Positions 35,584-44,761 of a stretch of DNA of 59,870 nucleotides are shown one piece after another. Numbering within the stretch: the stretch's first letter is position 1; the number at the start of each line of letters is the position of its first letter. The translations under genes were made by a program, and so were the position numbers. The notes below the pieces were generated by a model. That model made no database searches. It was not told where the DNA came from and was given only the letters and a program-made list of their open reading frames with translations. Origin of the DNA: CAYPEK01 sp964409645 (GTDB taxonomy: Bacteria > UBP15 > UBA6099); NCBI GenBank assembly GCA_964409645.1, contig CAYPEK010000015.1:1-59870 (forward strand), read 5' to 3'.

Positions 35584-36531
35584 TCATTTCTCCTCTGTGG
35601 GTTTGATTGCGAAAGCACGTATCGTCACACCGCCCGAATTGCCTGACAATGGAACGAGAAGGGACTTATCGACTATGTCCGCCGCTGAACGGATGGTGTC
35701 TCTGATGCCTTTTAGTCTGCTTCTGACGAATTTTTTTTCTTTGTCGCCGATCGGCAAGCCTACTTTTTTGAACGACCCCGCGGAAAAAAGGAGGTCTGCG
35801 AGCCCCCATCTCGGATATTTCATTTCTCTTATCGTAAATCCGGCGGTTTCGAGCGCGGACGTGAGGGTCTTCGGTGTGAAATAAAAAAGGTGATGTTCAG
35901 GTGCAATCAGACCCCATTCTTTGCCGAGAACCTTCGAAGGGGCGCTCTCGTAATTTGGTGTCTCGATAACGAGAAGACCGCCCGGCTTCAAAGCGGCGAA
36001 TGCTTTTTTTAACCCCTCGACGGGTGATGTGAGATGCTCGATTAAATCCAGCATCAGCACGAGGTCGAATTTGTTCGCCGGTATATCGAGATTAATGAAG
36101 TCGCCGATGTAAATATTGAACCGATTTTTCAATCCTGCTTTTTCCGCGGCGAATTTGCTTATTTCGACGCCGTTTGCCGTCCAGCCGCGCCGTGAAGCCT
36201 CTTCAAGGAAATAGCCCGCTGCGCATCCGATATCTAGAAGGGTTCCTTTTGATGTTGTCTTTTCGATTTCGTCGAACAGCGATAAAGCTCTTTTTTTCGA
36301 TTGTATTTTTGCTCTGCCTTCTATATCTTCAATCCCGTATCCTCTCTCGGCGTTGAAATATCCCTCATTGTAAACTTCTTTTTCAAGATATTGGGAATCG
36401 GGCCGCGGTCTGATGAATACGAGACCGCAGCGAGAGCATCGTACGCCTGTGAATCCGCTTTTATCGAACTCAGGAGTAGTTTGCTCTGAGCCGCATATAT
36501 CGCAGGGTGTATGTATCAGAGGAATATCCAT
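35584..36531 (-). CDS. SAM-dependent methyltransferase with N-terminal zinc ribbon
   Basis: 315 residues. The N terminus has two Cys pairs, CDICG and CSRCG, about 20 residues apart, a zinc-ribbon often seen on sugar or polysaccharide methyltransferases. The Rossmann SAM-binding motif is LLDIGCAAGYFLEEA, with motif post I in NGVEIS and the acidic LMLDLIEHLTSP. It would methylate an unknown substrate; cell-surface saccharides are the commonest targets of this architecture (inference). It is the upstream gene of a two-gene minus-strand pair with the LpxH-like phosphatase. Confidence 0.85.
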   Translation of the reverse strand: MDIPLIHTPCDICGSEQTTPEFDKSGFTGVRCSRCGLVFIRPRPDSQYLEKEVYNEGYFNAERGYGIEDIEGRAKIQSKKRALSLFDEIEKTTSKGTLLDIGCAAGYFLEEASRRGWTANGVEISKFAAEKAGLKNRFNIYIGDFINLDIPANKFDLVLMLDLIEHLTSPVEGLKKAFAALKPGGLLVIETPNYESAPSKVLGKEWGLIAPEHHLFYFTPKTLTSALETAGFTIREMKYPRWGLADLLFSAGSFKKVGLPIGDKEKKFVRSRLKGIRDTIRSAADIVDKSLLVPLSGNSGGVTIRAFAIKPTEEK

Positions 36532-36679
36532 CGATTATAATCTGATAGGCCGCCTTGGCAAAAGATGATTCCAACATCTATAGCTATTCTAACTTATAGA
36601 GATGTTATCATACACACCTGTCGCAAATTATGCCAAATAATGTAAAATCAAGGGGACACAAAAAGGAGAGGCGGCAAAG

Positions 36680-38119
36680 ATGGAAAAGGTAAAACTCGGA
36701 ATAGTAAGCTTTACGGATCCGCGGGCGGTGAAGGGGATCGACCAAATTAATAAACTGAATCTCGGCTATCAGGATGAAGTTGTAAAAATACTCAGGAAAG
36801 CAGGATTCGACTGCTATATACCGTTGAAGGGCAAATGTGTTGACAGCAGGAAGGCGGCGGAAGAGGCAATAAAGAAGTTTTCGGCGGAAGGCGTGGACGC
36901 GCTTGTGTTCGGCTGCTGGAAGTGGACAGACCCGATGCTGGCGGTTGATGTATCGAGGCGGGTGGACAGGCCGGTGGCGTTGGTCGGCGCGGACGACGAG
37001 GCAAGCACACCGCTCGGTTGCATTGCGGCGATCGGCGCGGCAATGTGGGAGATAGCACCGCATGCAAACTCTCTGACACACGCAAGAATCATCGGTGACT
37101 ATCAGCGCCTGATAAAGTGGGCACGCGGCGTCGGAGCGCTGTCGCAGCTCAAGAGACAGTCGCTTTTGCTGTGGGGAGGTTCGTACTGCCTTAAGATGTC
37201 TCATCTTGAAGATGATCCGTCGAAACTGAAATCTTTTTTGGTAGGCGACATTCTGATCGAGGATCAGTATTTTCTGGTTGACGGCGCGGAAAAGATATTA
37301 AAAAAGGAGCCGCAACGCGCGAAGCGCTTTGTCAAATGGCTACAGAAGAGCGGGACGGAAATAAAGTACGACGGGAAAAGATCGCGGCCGGAAGTTCTCG
37401 ACCGTCAGATTGCGTTGTACCTCGCGGCACGGGATAGACTTGCTGAGCTCGAAGGTGAGGCGATAGGCGGAATATCGATTAAGTGCCAGCCGGCGCTTTC
37501 CGAGAAGTATGGCGTGACGGGCTGTGTAATTCCGTCGATGCTGCCGTTCAATGAGGACGCAGAGGGAGCAAGGACGGTCGTTCCGGCATCGTGCGAGGGA
37601 GATATTAAGGGATTGATTACATCGATGCTGCTTCAGTCGATATCTGGAGGCATTCCAGCAGGATTCGGCGATATCCGGCATATAAAAGTCGGGGACAAGT
37701 GCCTTCTTATTATCTCGAACTGCGGCGGTGCTTCGGTTTACTATGCCGCGCCCGGAAAAGGAACGGCCGCGACAATGAAACGCGTGTATTTCAGGCCGCA
37801 GTGTCAGGGCGCGGCGGGCTGCGCGGTCGGCTATATGGGACCGTCGTTCAACAGTGCGACTGTAGCGAGGCTGATTCGCTGCGACGGCGAATATGTTATG
37901 CAGATGACGGTTGGCAACTCGGAGAATGTTGATGAAAAGCTGGTCGGCCGGCTCGGTTGGGGTGATACATGGCCGGTTTCCCTCTTCGACATCAACATGG
38001 ACCTTGCCGCTTTCGCGGATATGATGGGAAGCAATCATTACAGTTTCATTCCGGGCGACCACTCGCAGGAAGTCGAGTTTGCATGTCGTGCGGCCGGAAT
38101 AAGGGTTGAACGATTCTGA
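36680..38119 (+). CDS. L-fucose/L-arabinose isomerase family protein
   Basis: 479 residues with a strong GGAGAGG ribosome-binding site. It has the alpha/beta N-terminal domain (IVSFTDPRAVKGID, ALVFGCWKWTDP), a central domain with ISIKCQPALSEKYGVTGCVIPSMLP and a C-terminal beta domain ending in GDHSQEVEFACRAAGI. This is the fold of fucose and arabinose isomerases. Acidic and His metal ligands are plausible (CEGDI, NHYSFIPGDHSQE). Substrate cannot be told; no transport or catabolic genes for fucose adjoin it, so a biosynthetic or salvage role is open. Confidence 0.8.
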   Translation: MEKVKLGIVSFTDPRAVKGIDQINKLNLGYQDEVVKILRKAGFDCYIPLKGKCVDSRKAAEEAIKKFSAEGVDALVFGCWKWTDPMLAVDVSRRVDRPVALVGADDEASTPLGCIAAIGAAMWEIAPHANSLTHARIIGDYQRLIKWARGVGALSQLKRQSLLLWGGSYCLKMSHLEDDPSKLKSFLVGDILIEDQYFLVDGAEKILKKEPQRAKRFVKWLQKSGTEIKYDGKRSRPEVLDRQIALYLAARDRLAELEGEAIGGISIKCQPALSEKYGVTGCVIPSMLPFNEDAEGARTVVPASCEGDIKGLITSMLLQSISGGIPAGFGDIRHIKVGDKCLLIISNCGGASVYYAAPGKGTAATMKRVYFRPQCQGAAGCAVGYMGPSFNSATVARLIRCDGEYVMQMTVGNSENVDEKLVGRLGWGDTWPVSLFDINMDLAAFADMMGSNHYSFIPGDHSQEVEFACRAAGIRVERF

Positions 38120-38167
38120 CCGGCGCATCGATAGTGGCGGCTGAAACCAAATCCGCCGGAGGTTGTC

Positions 38168-39883
38168 TTGCGCGCTTCAATCAAGTGGATAGATCGCAAT
38201 CTGGCGCTGCTGATTATCCTTACGGCCGCATTCGCGTTGCGGGTGTATGGGAACGGATACGGGCTCCCCGACCAGCTTAACATTGATGAGGTGCACCTTG
38301 TATCGCGGGCCATTAAGTTCGGCTCCGGAGATTTAAATCCTCATTTCTTTTTTTATCCTGCGCTGTACATGTATGTTCTTTTCGGTTTTTACGGTGTGTA
38401 CTTTGTGATCGCGCACGCGTTGGGGATATTCAAAAGCGCATCGGATTTCGGCATGCAATACTTCATCGATCCTACCGCTTTTTATCTGATTGCGAGGACT
38501 CTGACGGCAGCGATCGGAGCGGCGACGGTATGGGTTGTTTATGCTGCATGCGAGAGGTTTTATAACAAACGCATTGCTGTTGCCGCTGCGGCGCTTTTAT
38601 GTGCGGCTCCATTACATATAGACATGTCTCATTACGCCGTGACAGATGTTCCCATGACATTTCTTATAATGTTGTCGTTGTATTTTGCGATGAAGCTGGC
38701 GATGGAGGATGGAAGGAGAAATTATTTCCTCGCGGGTTTGTTCGGAGGACTCGCGATGGCTGTGAAGTACACTGCGGCGCTGTTGATACCCTCGCTGATA
38801 TTGGCGCATGTTTTTTGCTGGATTAATAGCAAGGACAAGAAGGGAATCGGAGGGCTGTTCAGCTTCAATGTTTTTATGATGGGGATTATATTACTAGCAG
38901 CGTTTTTTGCCGGCGCGCCTTACACACTTCTCGATTTCAAAACATTTATTGGTGATGTTCGCATTCAGAATCAGCTTTTGGAAAACGGCTGGTTCGGCAT
39001 GGAGAATGTCCGGAATATGTGGGTGTATTCCATATCTGTGTACCTGAGGCAGGGGATGGGGTTGCCGTTGCTCGCCGTGTCGATGGCGGGAGTTATATTT
39101 GCCGCTCTCAGGAAGAATAAAGCCGGAATTGTACTGCTGGCTTTTGTTGTGATATTTTATTTATTCCACGGCAGAATAACTAAACATGTATTCATCCGTT
39201 ATTGGGTGGCGATAGTGCCGGCGATGTGTGTTTTTGCGGCTGCTTTCATTGATTGGACGGTGGAGAAAATCAAGATTCCCGCTGTTGCGAGAGATGCATT
39301 TGTTTTGTTGGCAGCGCTTGGGTTGATGGCGGCGCCTGTAAGGAGCACGATTAAAGCCGAAGCGCTGATGCGCAACAAGGATACGAGGACGCTTGCGCGC
39401 GAGTGGGTGGAGGAAAACATTGAGCCGAGCGCAAAAATAGCGGTGGAGTTCGGAGGGCCGCAGTTGAAGCCGACCGAGGCTTCTTTGATGGACAAATCGC
39501 GCGTGGCAAGGATGTTTAAATACCATATAGACGCGGCGGTGCCGTTTTATGCGTACAGGAACAGGAAGCCGGTGCAGGTGGAGGCGGAATCCGCAAAGAA
39601 GTTTCATCTGGCTGCGCTCGCAAGAACAGATAAAAAATACGATCTATTTCAAACCTTTGCTCTGGCGGAGTATCCGCTGGCGGAATACAGGCGCGAAGGT
39701 TATCTTTATCTGATTGTAAATAGCGGAATATACGACAGATACAATTCCGCTCCCAAGAACTATTCGGAAGCTGTAAAGTTTTACAAAATGCTCGAAAAAG
39801 AGTCGATTCTTGTTAAAGAGTTTCCCGCGGAACCGAAAACTAGAAGCGGTCCGGAAATTAAGATATATAAAATAATGCAATGA
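38168..39883 (+). CDS. PMT/ArnT-type membrane glycosyltransferase
   Basis: 571 residues starting at TTG with GGAGG five bases upstream. At least ten hydrophobic helices occupy the first 400 residues; LNIDEVHLVSRAI after the first helix holds the Asp-Glu pair typical of GT-C enzymes of the dolichyl-phosphate-mannose/ArnT type, and HYAVTDVPMTFLIML follows the second-helix region. A soluble domain of about 150 residues forms the C terminus. Such enzymes move a sugar from a lipid carrier to an envelope acceptor at the outer face of the inner membrane. Specificity is unknown. Confidence 0.82.
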   Translation: MRASIKWIDRNLALLIILTAAFALRVYGNGYGLPDQLNIDEVHLVSRAIKFGSGDLNPHFFFYPALYMYVLFGFYGVYFVIAHALGIFKSASDFGMQYFIDPTAFYLIARTLTAAIGAATVWVVYAACERFYNKRIAVAAAALLCAAPLHIDMSHYAVTDVPMTFLIMLSLYFAMKLAMEDGRRNYFLAGLFGGLAMAVKYTAALLIPSLILAHVFCWINSKDKKGIGGLFSFNVFMMGIILLAAFFAGAPYTLLDFKTFIGDVRIQNQLLENGWFGMENVRNMWVYSISVYLRQGMGLPLLAVSMAGVIFAALRKNKAGIVLLAFVVIFYLFHGRITKHVFIRYWVAIVPAMCVFAAAFIDWTVEKIKIPAVARDAFVLLAALGLMAAPVRSTIKAEALMRNKDTRTLAREWVEENIEPSAKIAVEFGGPQLKPTEASLMDKSRVARMFKYHIDAAVPFYAYRNRKPVQVEAESAKKFHLAALARTDKKYDLFQTFALAEYPLAEYRREGYLYLIVNSGIYDRYNSAPKNYSEAVKFYKMLEKESILVKEFPAEPKTRSGPEIKIYKIMQ

Positions 39884-39918
39884 TGCAGTACGGCAACAGT
39901 ATTATGTGTATGCCGGCT

Positions 39919-41184
39919 CTATTTTAATCTTTCGTAATTTGATGTTCTTTCGAAGCCCTCAATTTTAAATAGAGTATCTCCACCGATCATTTCGTGAAGC
40001 ATGTCGGTAGATACTTTGCTGTAGAAAACCGGGGCAATACGTGAAGGGCCTGATTTGTTGTCTCCGTCGATCAAGCTCAAATTTGCGCCTTTCACTTCTT
40101 TTTCAAATTCAGTTCCGGGATAAACTCGGAAGAATGAATTTACGCCGACCGCATCAGGCCTGTATTCCTTGAAGAAATCGATTGTGTTTGCAGTAGATAG
40201 CTCTGACTCGTTCGGAGATCCTGTGATAAGATCGATCGCAAGTTTGATTTCAAGGTCGCGACATTTCCGGATGATATTTTTTATGTCGTCGAAATTATAT
40301 GATTGATTGCTTCCTGAGAGTATATATGAATCGACGCTCATCGTAATTGTTGTCGCACCCGACAGTTTGAGAGCGTCGAACATCTTGTTGGACCATGGCG
40401 ATGGTTTAATGTACAAGGACCATTTGATGTTCAGTAGTGAGTTGGCAAGTCTGCTTGCGAAAAGTTCCGAAAAATCGAGGTCGAGGTTGTATTCGCTGTC
40501 GCACAGATGAAAATCCGACACGCCGGTTTCAACGAGCGATGCAATCTCACGGATGACTGCGTCCGGATTTCTGTGAATGACAGTAGTTCCGGCTTCGATG
40601 CAGTAAGGACATGCCTCGCAACAGCCGTATTGAGTGGCAAAGCCTGCAAGCCCTCTATTTGAAAGATACTTTTCATAATCGATCCCGAAGGGCCTTTCGG
40701 GAACAAAATGAGGAACGATTCCGAGATGCCATCCGTTTATTATTTTGTTATCAGGCGTTTCATTTCTGTCGATTGCATCCGCTATGAATCGTGCGGCCTT
40801 TTCGCCCGGGCCTTTAACTCCGTAGTCAGCACCTGTTTCGTCAAGAATAATTTCCGGAGTGGCGGAGAATCCTGCGCCGCCTAAAACAACCGGTGCGCCG
40901 GAACGCTTTGAGAACTGAACAATGTTCTTGATCTCCGGTATGAAAAACACGTTGTTGTTATAAAGCGCCGAATCTATATTGCGTATTGTGATGCCGATAA
41001 GGTCCGGTTTAAGATCGTCAGTTGCATTTTGAACCGCTGTTTCGCAATCATCGGCAAAGCAAAGGTCGAGAACCGTAACATCGTGCCCGGCTTGCGAAAG
41101 CGAGGAACCGACATATTCGAGTCCGACCGGAATTACAGGGGGAGTCCTATAAGTGTTTGCATTAATGAGCAGTATTCTCGCCAT
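39919..41184 (-). CDS. B12-binding-domain radical SAM protein (gene 4 of the operon)
   Basis: 421 residues. A Rossmann-like cobalamin-binding N-terminal domain opens with ARILLINANTYRTPPVIPVG and GGAGFSATPEIIL; a radical SAM TIM barrel follows with the cluster motif GCCEACPYC (CxxxCxxC). It is the shortest of four consecutive B12-binding radical SAM genes and ends soon after the barrel, lacking the C-terminal region that the other three share. Its ATG is one base after the upstream stop, so it is translationally coupled. Known class B enzymes methylate or rearrange unactivated carbon; this substrate is unknown. Confidence 0.88.
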   Translation of the reverse strand: MARILLINANTYRTPPVIPVGLEYVGSSLSQAGHDVTVLDLCFADDCETAVQNATDDLKPDLIGITIRNIDSALYNNNVFFIPEIKNIVQFSKRSGAPVVLGGAGFSATPEIILDETGADYGVKGPGEKAARFIADAIDRNETPDNKIINGWHLGIVPHFVPERPFGIDYEKYLSNRGLAGFATQYGCCEACPYCIEAGTTVIHRNPDAVIREIASLVETGVSDFHLCDSEYNLDLDFSELFASRLANSLLNIKWSLYIKPSPWSNKMFDALKLSGATTITMSVDSYILSGSNQSYNFDDIKNIIRKCRDLEIKLAIDLITGSPNESELSTANTIDFFKEYRPDAVGVNSFFRVYPGTEFEKEVKGANLSLIDGDNKSGPSRIAPVFYSKVSTDMLHEMIGGDTLFKIEGFERTSNYERLK

Positions 41185-41185
41185 A

Positions 41186-42712
41186 TTAAATCCCGCCCCT
41201 CTTTTTGCGCTTTTTTCCGAGCACAGTTATTATCTTTGCCGATGCGCTTTCATTCTTTACAGTCTGTTTCACATAATTTTCCAAAATTTCAAAAGCGTTT
41301 TCACTAAAACAGACTTCGGTTATAACATCTTCGCTCATTCGTCGAAGACATTTCTCCCAATGAGGCATAGCGAGATGAATATTTTCTGCGGTTTCGAACA
41401 AATTAAATCCGAGTTTGTTCAATTCCTTGGAATCATTTTCGCCGAAAATCGAACATAAGACAACAATGTTTGCGACAAGTTTTCTGACTTCGACAAAGTC
41501 ATTGTAGGAAAAAGTTTTATTTGAATAAACGAAATGCGGCGGATCGTGATCGAATACATAGCCGTAGTTTGCGGCTGTTTCATATAACTTCGTGCCGGGA
41601 TAAATGCGCAGTCTCGTGCAGTGAAAGTCGAGGAAAAAGTATCCTCTGCCGAAGCAACTTCTGAGGGTTTCTCTGAAAGAGGCAGGGGTGTCGTCAGGAA
41701 GAAAAGTTATGATGTACGGAGTGAGAGAAATCCTGTTTTTATAAGGTATTGCCGTATCGATTCGACTTACGTTGTTTTTACCCCGGCCGATCACCGTGAG
41801 TATGTCGGAATTGTTCGATTCGACTCCGGTGCGGGCAAATTTAAAGTTGGCTTTCAGCAGCAGATCGAAAAGCTCGTCGTCGGCATTTGAGAAATAAAAA
41901 TAGCCGCCGCAGGAGATTCCGTGAACGTTGTATTCGGCGATAATGCCGAGGATTTCCTTCAGGCGGTCCAAATCGTCGTCGAGAACAGTATCTATGAAGT
42001 TAAGCGTTTTGATTAGTGGTTTTGAAAGAATGAATTTGAGATCGCGTTTGATTCTTTCGATTGAATATGTGCGTTTCTTCGGAGCGCCTTCGCGGCAATA
42101 GATGCACCCACAGCGGCAGCCGCGAGCAGTTTCGTAGTAAACAACTGGCGAATCGAAGCATAAGTCTTCGTCGAAAACACTTGGAATGCTGTCGAGGTCG
42201 TCTATTTCATTCCTGTGTGAGTTGATGATGAGTTCATTTCCATTTCTGAATGATAAACCCTGAATGGTTCGTAAATCTGGCGATCCTGTCAGGCGGTTAA
42301 GAAGAAAATCGGTGAAGGCGCGTTCGCCGTCGCCGTTGATTATGGTGTCCACAACGGGGTTCTGACTCAGGATTCTTTCTGCGTCGTCGGCTTCGGGACC
42401 GCCGAACAGTATATTGACATGTGGCAATACGCATTTTGTTTTTTGAGCTATGTTTAGCGATTTCATCAGGTTCCAGACGAAAACGGAGAAACCGAGGACG
42501 TCGGGCGATTTGCGATAAATCGTCTCCATAAGGATTTCTTCGTCTGTGTCGTGAGGCAGGACCATGTAATCGATGTCGCATTCGGATTTTATCAGAGGTG
42601 TTTGTTCGGCGAATTTCTTTAGTATTGGTAATGAAAGATTAAATTTTGTGTCCTCGCTGCCCGAAGCGCCGCCGGGGTTGTATGAGGGGAAAGTAATCAG
42701 TAATACTTTCAT
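41186..42712 (-). CDS. B12-binding radical SAM protein, DUF4080-like (gene 3)
   Basis: 508 residues. The cobalamin-binding domain has FSVFVWNLMKSLNIAQKT and LFGGPEADD; the barrel has the cluster motif CRCGCIYC in YYETARGCRCGCIYCREG. The region after the barrel has DHDPPHFVYSNKTFSYND and then FETAENIHLAMPHWEKC, motifs repeated in the two neighbouring upstream genes. Its start overlaps the preceding stop by four bases (ATGA). The tail is Lys/Arg-rich. It closely resembles the DUF4080 group in the layout of these motifs. Substrate unknown. Confidence 0.88.
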   Translation of the reverse strand: MKVLLITFPSYNPGGASGSEDTKFNLSLPILKKFAEQTPLIKSECDIDYMVLPHDTDEEILMETIYRKSPDVLGFSVFVWNLMKSLNIAQKTKCVLPHVNILFGGPEADDAERILSQNPVVDTIINGDGERAFTDFLLNRLTGSPDLRTIQGLSFRNGNELIINSHRNEIDDLDSIPSVFDEDLCFDSPVVYYETARGCRCGCIYCREGAPKKRTYSIERIKRDLKFILSKPLIKTLNFIDTVLDDDLDRLKEILGIIAEYNVHGISCGGYFYFSNADDELFDLLLKANFKFARTGVESNNSDILTVIGRGKNNVSRIDTAIPYKNRISLTPYIITFLPDDTPASFRETLRSCFGRGYFFLDFHCTRLRIYPGTKLYETAANYGYVFDHDPPHFVYSNKTFSYNDFVEVRKLVANIVVLCSIFGENDSKELNKLGFNLFETAENIHLAMPHWEKCLRRMSEDVITEVCFSENAFEILENYVKQTVKNESASAKIITVLGKKRKKRGGI

Positions 42713-44679
42713 GATTCCGAAGAGCCCTTTTTGTGAAATTCGTTAAGAACGTATTCGGGCTCGGCATAGAAAACGAAGCCGCGTTCGAACAGCCTCGTAA
42801 TCAAAGGAACAACATCATCCGGCGCCGCATTGCCGCCCGAAACGATTTTTTCAGTGATTAACTGTATGTCGGGTGACGAGCCGTCGAAGTGGCGCAATGA
42901 TTCGGCAAATATCTCGTGGTTTCTGACTTTTACCGGCATTATACCCGGCTCGCTGTGGGAGTAGAGCAGGTAAAACTTCTGTCGGCGCTGTTTCATATAT
43001 TCTGACAGATTATTAACATCGATAACGTGAGGTATGTTATGTGAGATTTCGCACGTTTCGTATCTCGGTATGAAAGCTCCTTTGCAGCCGGATTGCAGCG
43101 TGTCGATTTCGGAATTGTACAGGATGGATTCGCGGAAATAGTTATATAAGTTATTGGCGATCCATCTGTATCTGAAAATATCTCTCAGGAAATCGATAGA
43201 CGCGATATCGGTACTGTATTTGCGACTGAAATAGCCGAGAAGAATTTCTGCCGCTTCCCATTTTGCTTCTGTAACATTTGCCTCCGAAGCCCTGACGTAT
43301 GAATCGTCCCATTCCTTCACGTCTGTGTGGATGTTTTCAGCGGTGTCAAAAAGGTCGATGCCAAGAGCGGAAAAGATACCGTAGTCCGCAGGGAAAATGA
43401 ATTTGAAAATCGTCTGGAGGTTCCTACTCAGAGCTTCGGCCTTGAGCGAATCGTCGTATGAGAAAGTGTCCGAAAAATAAACGTAGTGGGGAGGATTCGG
43501 GTCTGCCTTAAGTCCGTATTTTTCGGAATGTCTTGTGTATGCCGAGCCGGGCAAGTTCTGAAGCCTGTGCAGTTTAGGGTTGATGAGGCCGATCTCCGCG
43601 CACCAGCGGAGAGATCGCTTCATTCCTTCGTAATTGTCGCCCGGCAGTCCGTATATAAGCTCCGCATTTGTCGAGGGAAAATACTTAAGAACGGCCTGTG
43701 CATTTTTTTTAACTAAATCGAAATCGAACCATTCCCTGTGAGATTCCTTTAAGGCGTTTTCAGTAAGCGTTTGAAGCGGGACCCGCAGAGAATCGTGAAT
43801 GTATGCTGCGCGGCACTCCTTAAGAAGCTCTTCATCCGCGCCGAGGAAATCGCTGTAGAATTCTATCTGAGTTTTATGCGCGTTGTATTTTTTAATAATG
43901 TCGAGCATCGCGACTGCGCGCCGACGATCCGAGAAAAAATCAGAATCGCCGATGAATAGCCGCCGGATGTTTTTGTTAGAAAAAATCTGCCGCAGATCGC
44001 TTTCTATGCGATCCATATCGTAATTGCGCGTGATCGAACGGCCTATTCCACAAAAGCGGCAGTGGTTTCTGCATCCGCGGGTTGTTTCACATGTTGCAAT
44101 CCCGGATGTGCCGTCGATGAATTCATCTGTGAAAATGAAGGGGAGGGTGTTGACGTCGAAATCGAGCGGAGCATCCGGGTTTTTAACGACTTTTTTGTCC
44201 GAGCGGAATGTTATGCCTCTGACATCTCCAAGAGGCGTTTTTTCAATAAAACTGCGTAATACATTTCTGAAAGGCACTTCGCCCTCGGCTCGGACTACGA
44301 TATCGATGTATGAATGTTTTTCGAGAAAGGTTTTTGAATCGCCTATGGAGGGGCCGCCTATGATAATTGTCGTATCCGGCATTATAAACTTGATTTTTTT
44401 GCAGATCGCGGTCGTTCTGACAACTTCGGGAAGATATGCGCTGAATGCGACGATTTGAGGAGATTCGGAAAAAATAACTTCAACGATCTCCTCGTCCGTT
44501 TTTGAAATTGGAAACGAGCGTATTGGGAATGAAAACCTTTCGGCGATCGACGGGTCCGTGCAGGCGTATGCTCTTAAATAGTAAAGCGCGAGTGAGAGGA
44601 ATTTCGGATCGTAACGAAGCCCGAAATCGCCCTCTACTCCCATTATCTTGCATAAGAGAACTTTTTGCCTGTCGGCCAT
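42709..44679 (-). CDS. B12-binding radical SAM protein with C-terminal extension (gene 2)
   Basis: 656 residues. The cobalamin domain has FSAYLPEVVRTTAICKKI and IIGGPSIGD; the cluster motif is CRNHCRFC in CETTRGCRNHCRFCGIG. Shared paralogue motifs are ADPNPPHYVYFSDTFSYDD and FDTAENIHTDVKEWDDS. The last about 130 residues are an added alpha/beta region ending in a small helix-rich segment (LITRLFERGFVFYAEPEY) that looks like a PqqD or winged-helix tail, known in peptide-modifying radical SAM proteins. That resemblance is weak and inferred. It is 82 bp after gene 1 of the operon. Confidence 0.88.
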   Translation of the reverse strand: MADRQKVLLCKIMGVEGDFGLRYDPKFLSLALYYLRAYACTDPSIAERFSFPIRSFPISKTDEEIVEVIFSESPQIVAFSAYLPEVVRTTAICKKIKFIMPDTTIIIGGPSIGDSKTFLEKHSYIDIVVRAEGEVPFRNVLRSFIEKTPLGDVRGITFRSDKKVVKNPDAPLDFDVNTLPFIFTDEFIDGTSGIATCETTRGCRNHCRFCGIGRSITRNYDMDRIESDLRQIFSNKNIRRLFIGDSDFFSDRRRAVAMLDIIKKYNAHKTQIEFYSDFLGADEELLKECRAAYIHDSLRVPLQTLTENALKESHREWFDFDLVKKNAQAVLKYFPSTNAELIYGLPGDNYEGMKRSLRWCAEIGLINPKLHRLQNLPGSAYTRHSEKYGLKADPNPPHYVYFSDTFSYDDSLKAEALSRNLQTIFKFIFPADYGIFSALGIDLFDTAENIHTDVKEWDDSYVRASEANVTEAKWEAAEILLGYFSRKYSTDIASIDFLRDIFRYRWIANNLYNYFRESILYNSEIDTLQSGCKGAFIPRYETCEISHNIPHVIDVNNLSEYMKQRRQKFYLLYSHSEPGIMPVKVRNHEIFAESLRHFDGSSPDIQLITEKIVSGGNAAPDDVVPLITRLFERGFVFYAEPEYVLNEFHKKGSSES

Positions 44680-44761
44680 TTTGATTCGAAAAACCTCCCA
44701 CAGTAAATTATAACCGTTTTCATAATATACCGGTTATTTTCGGAAAAGTATGGAAGATGTA

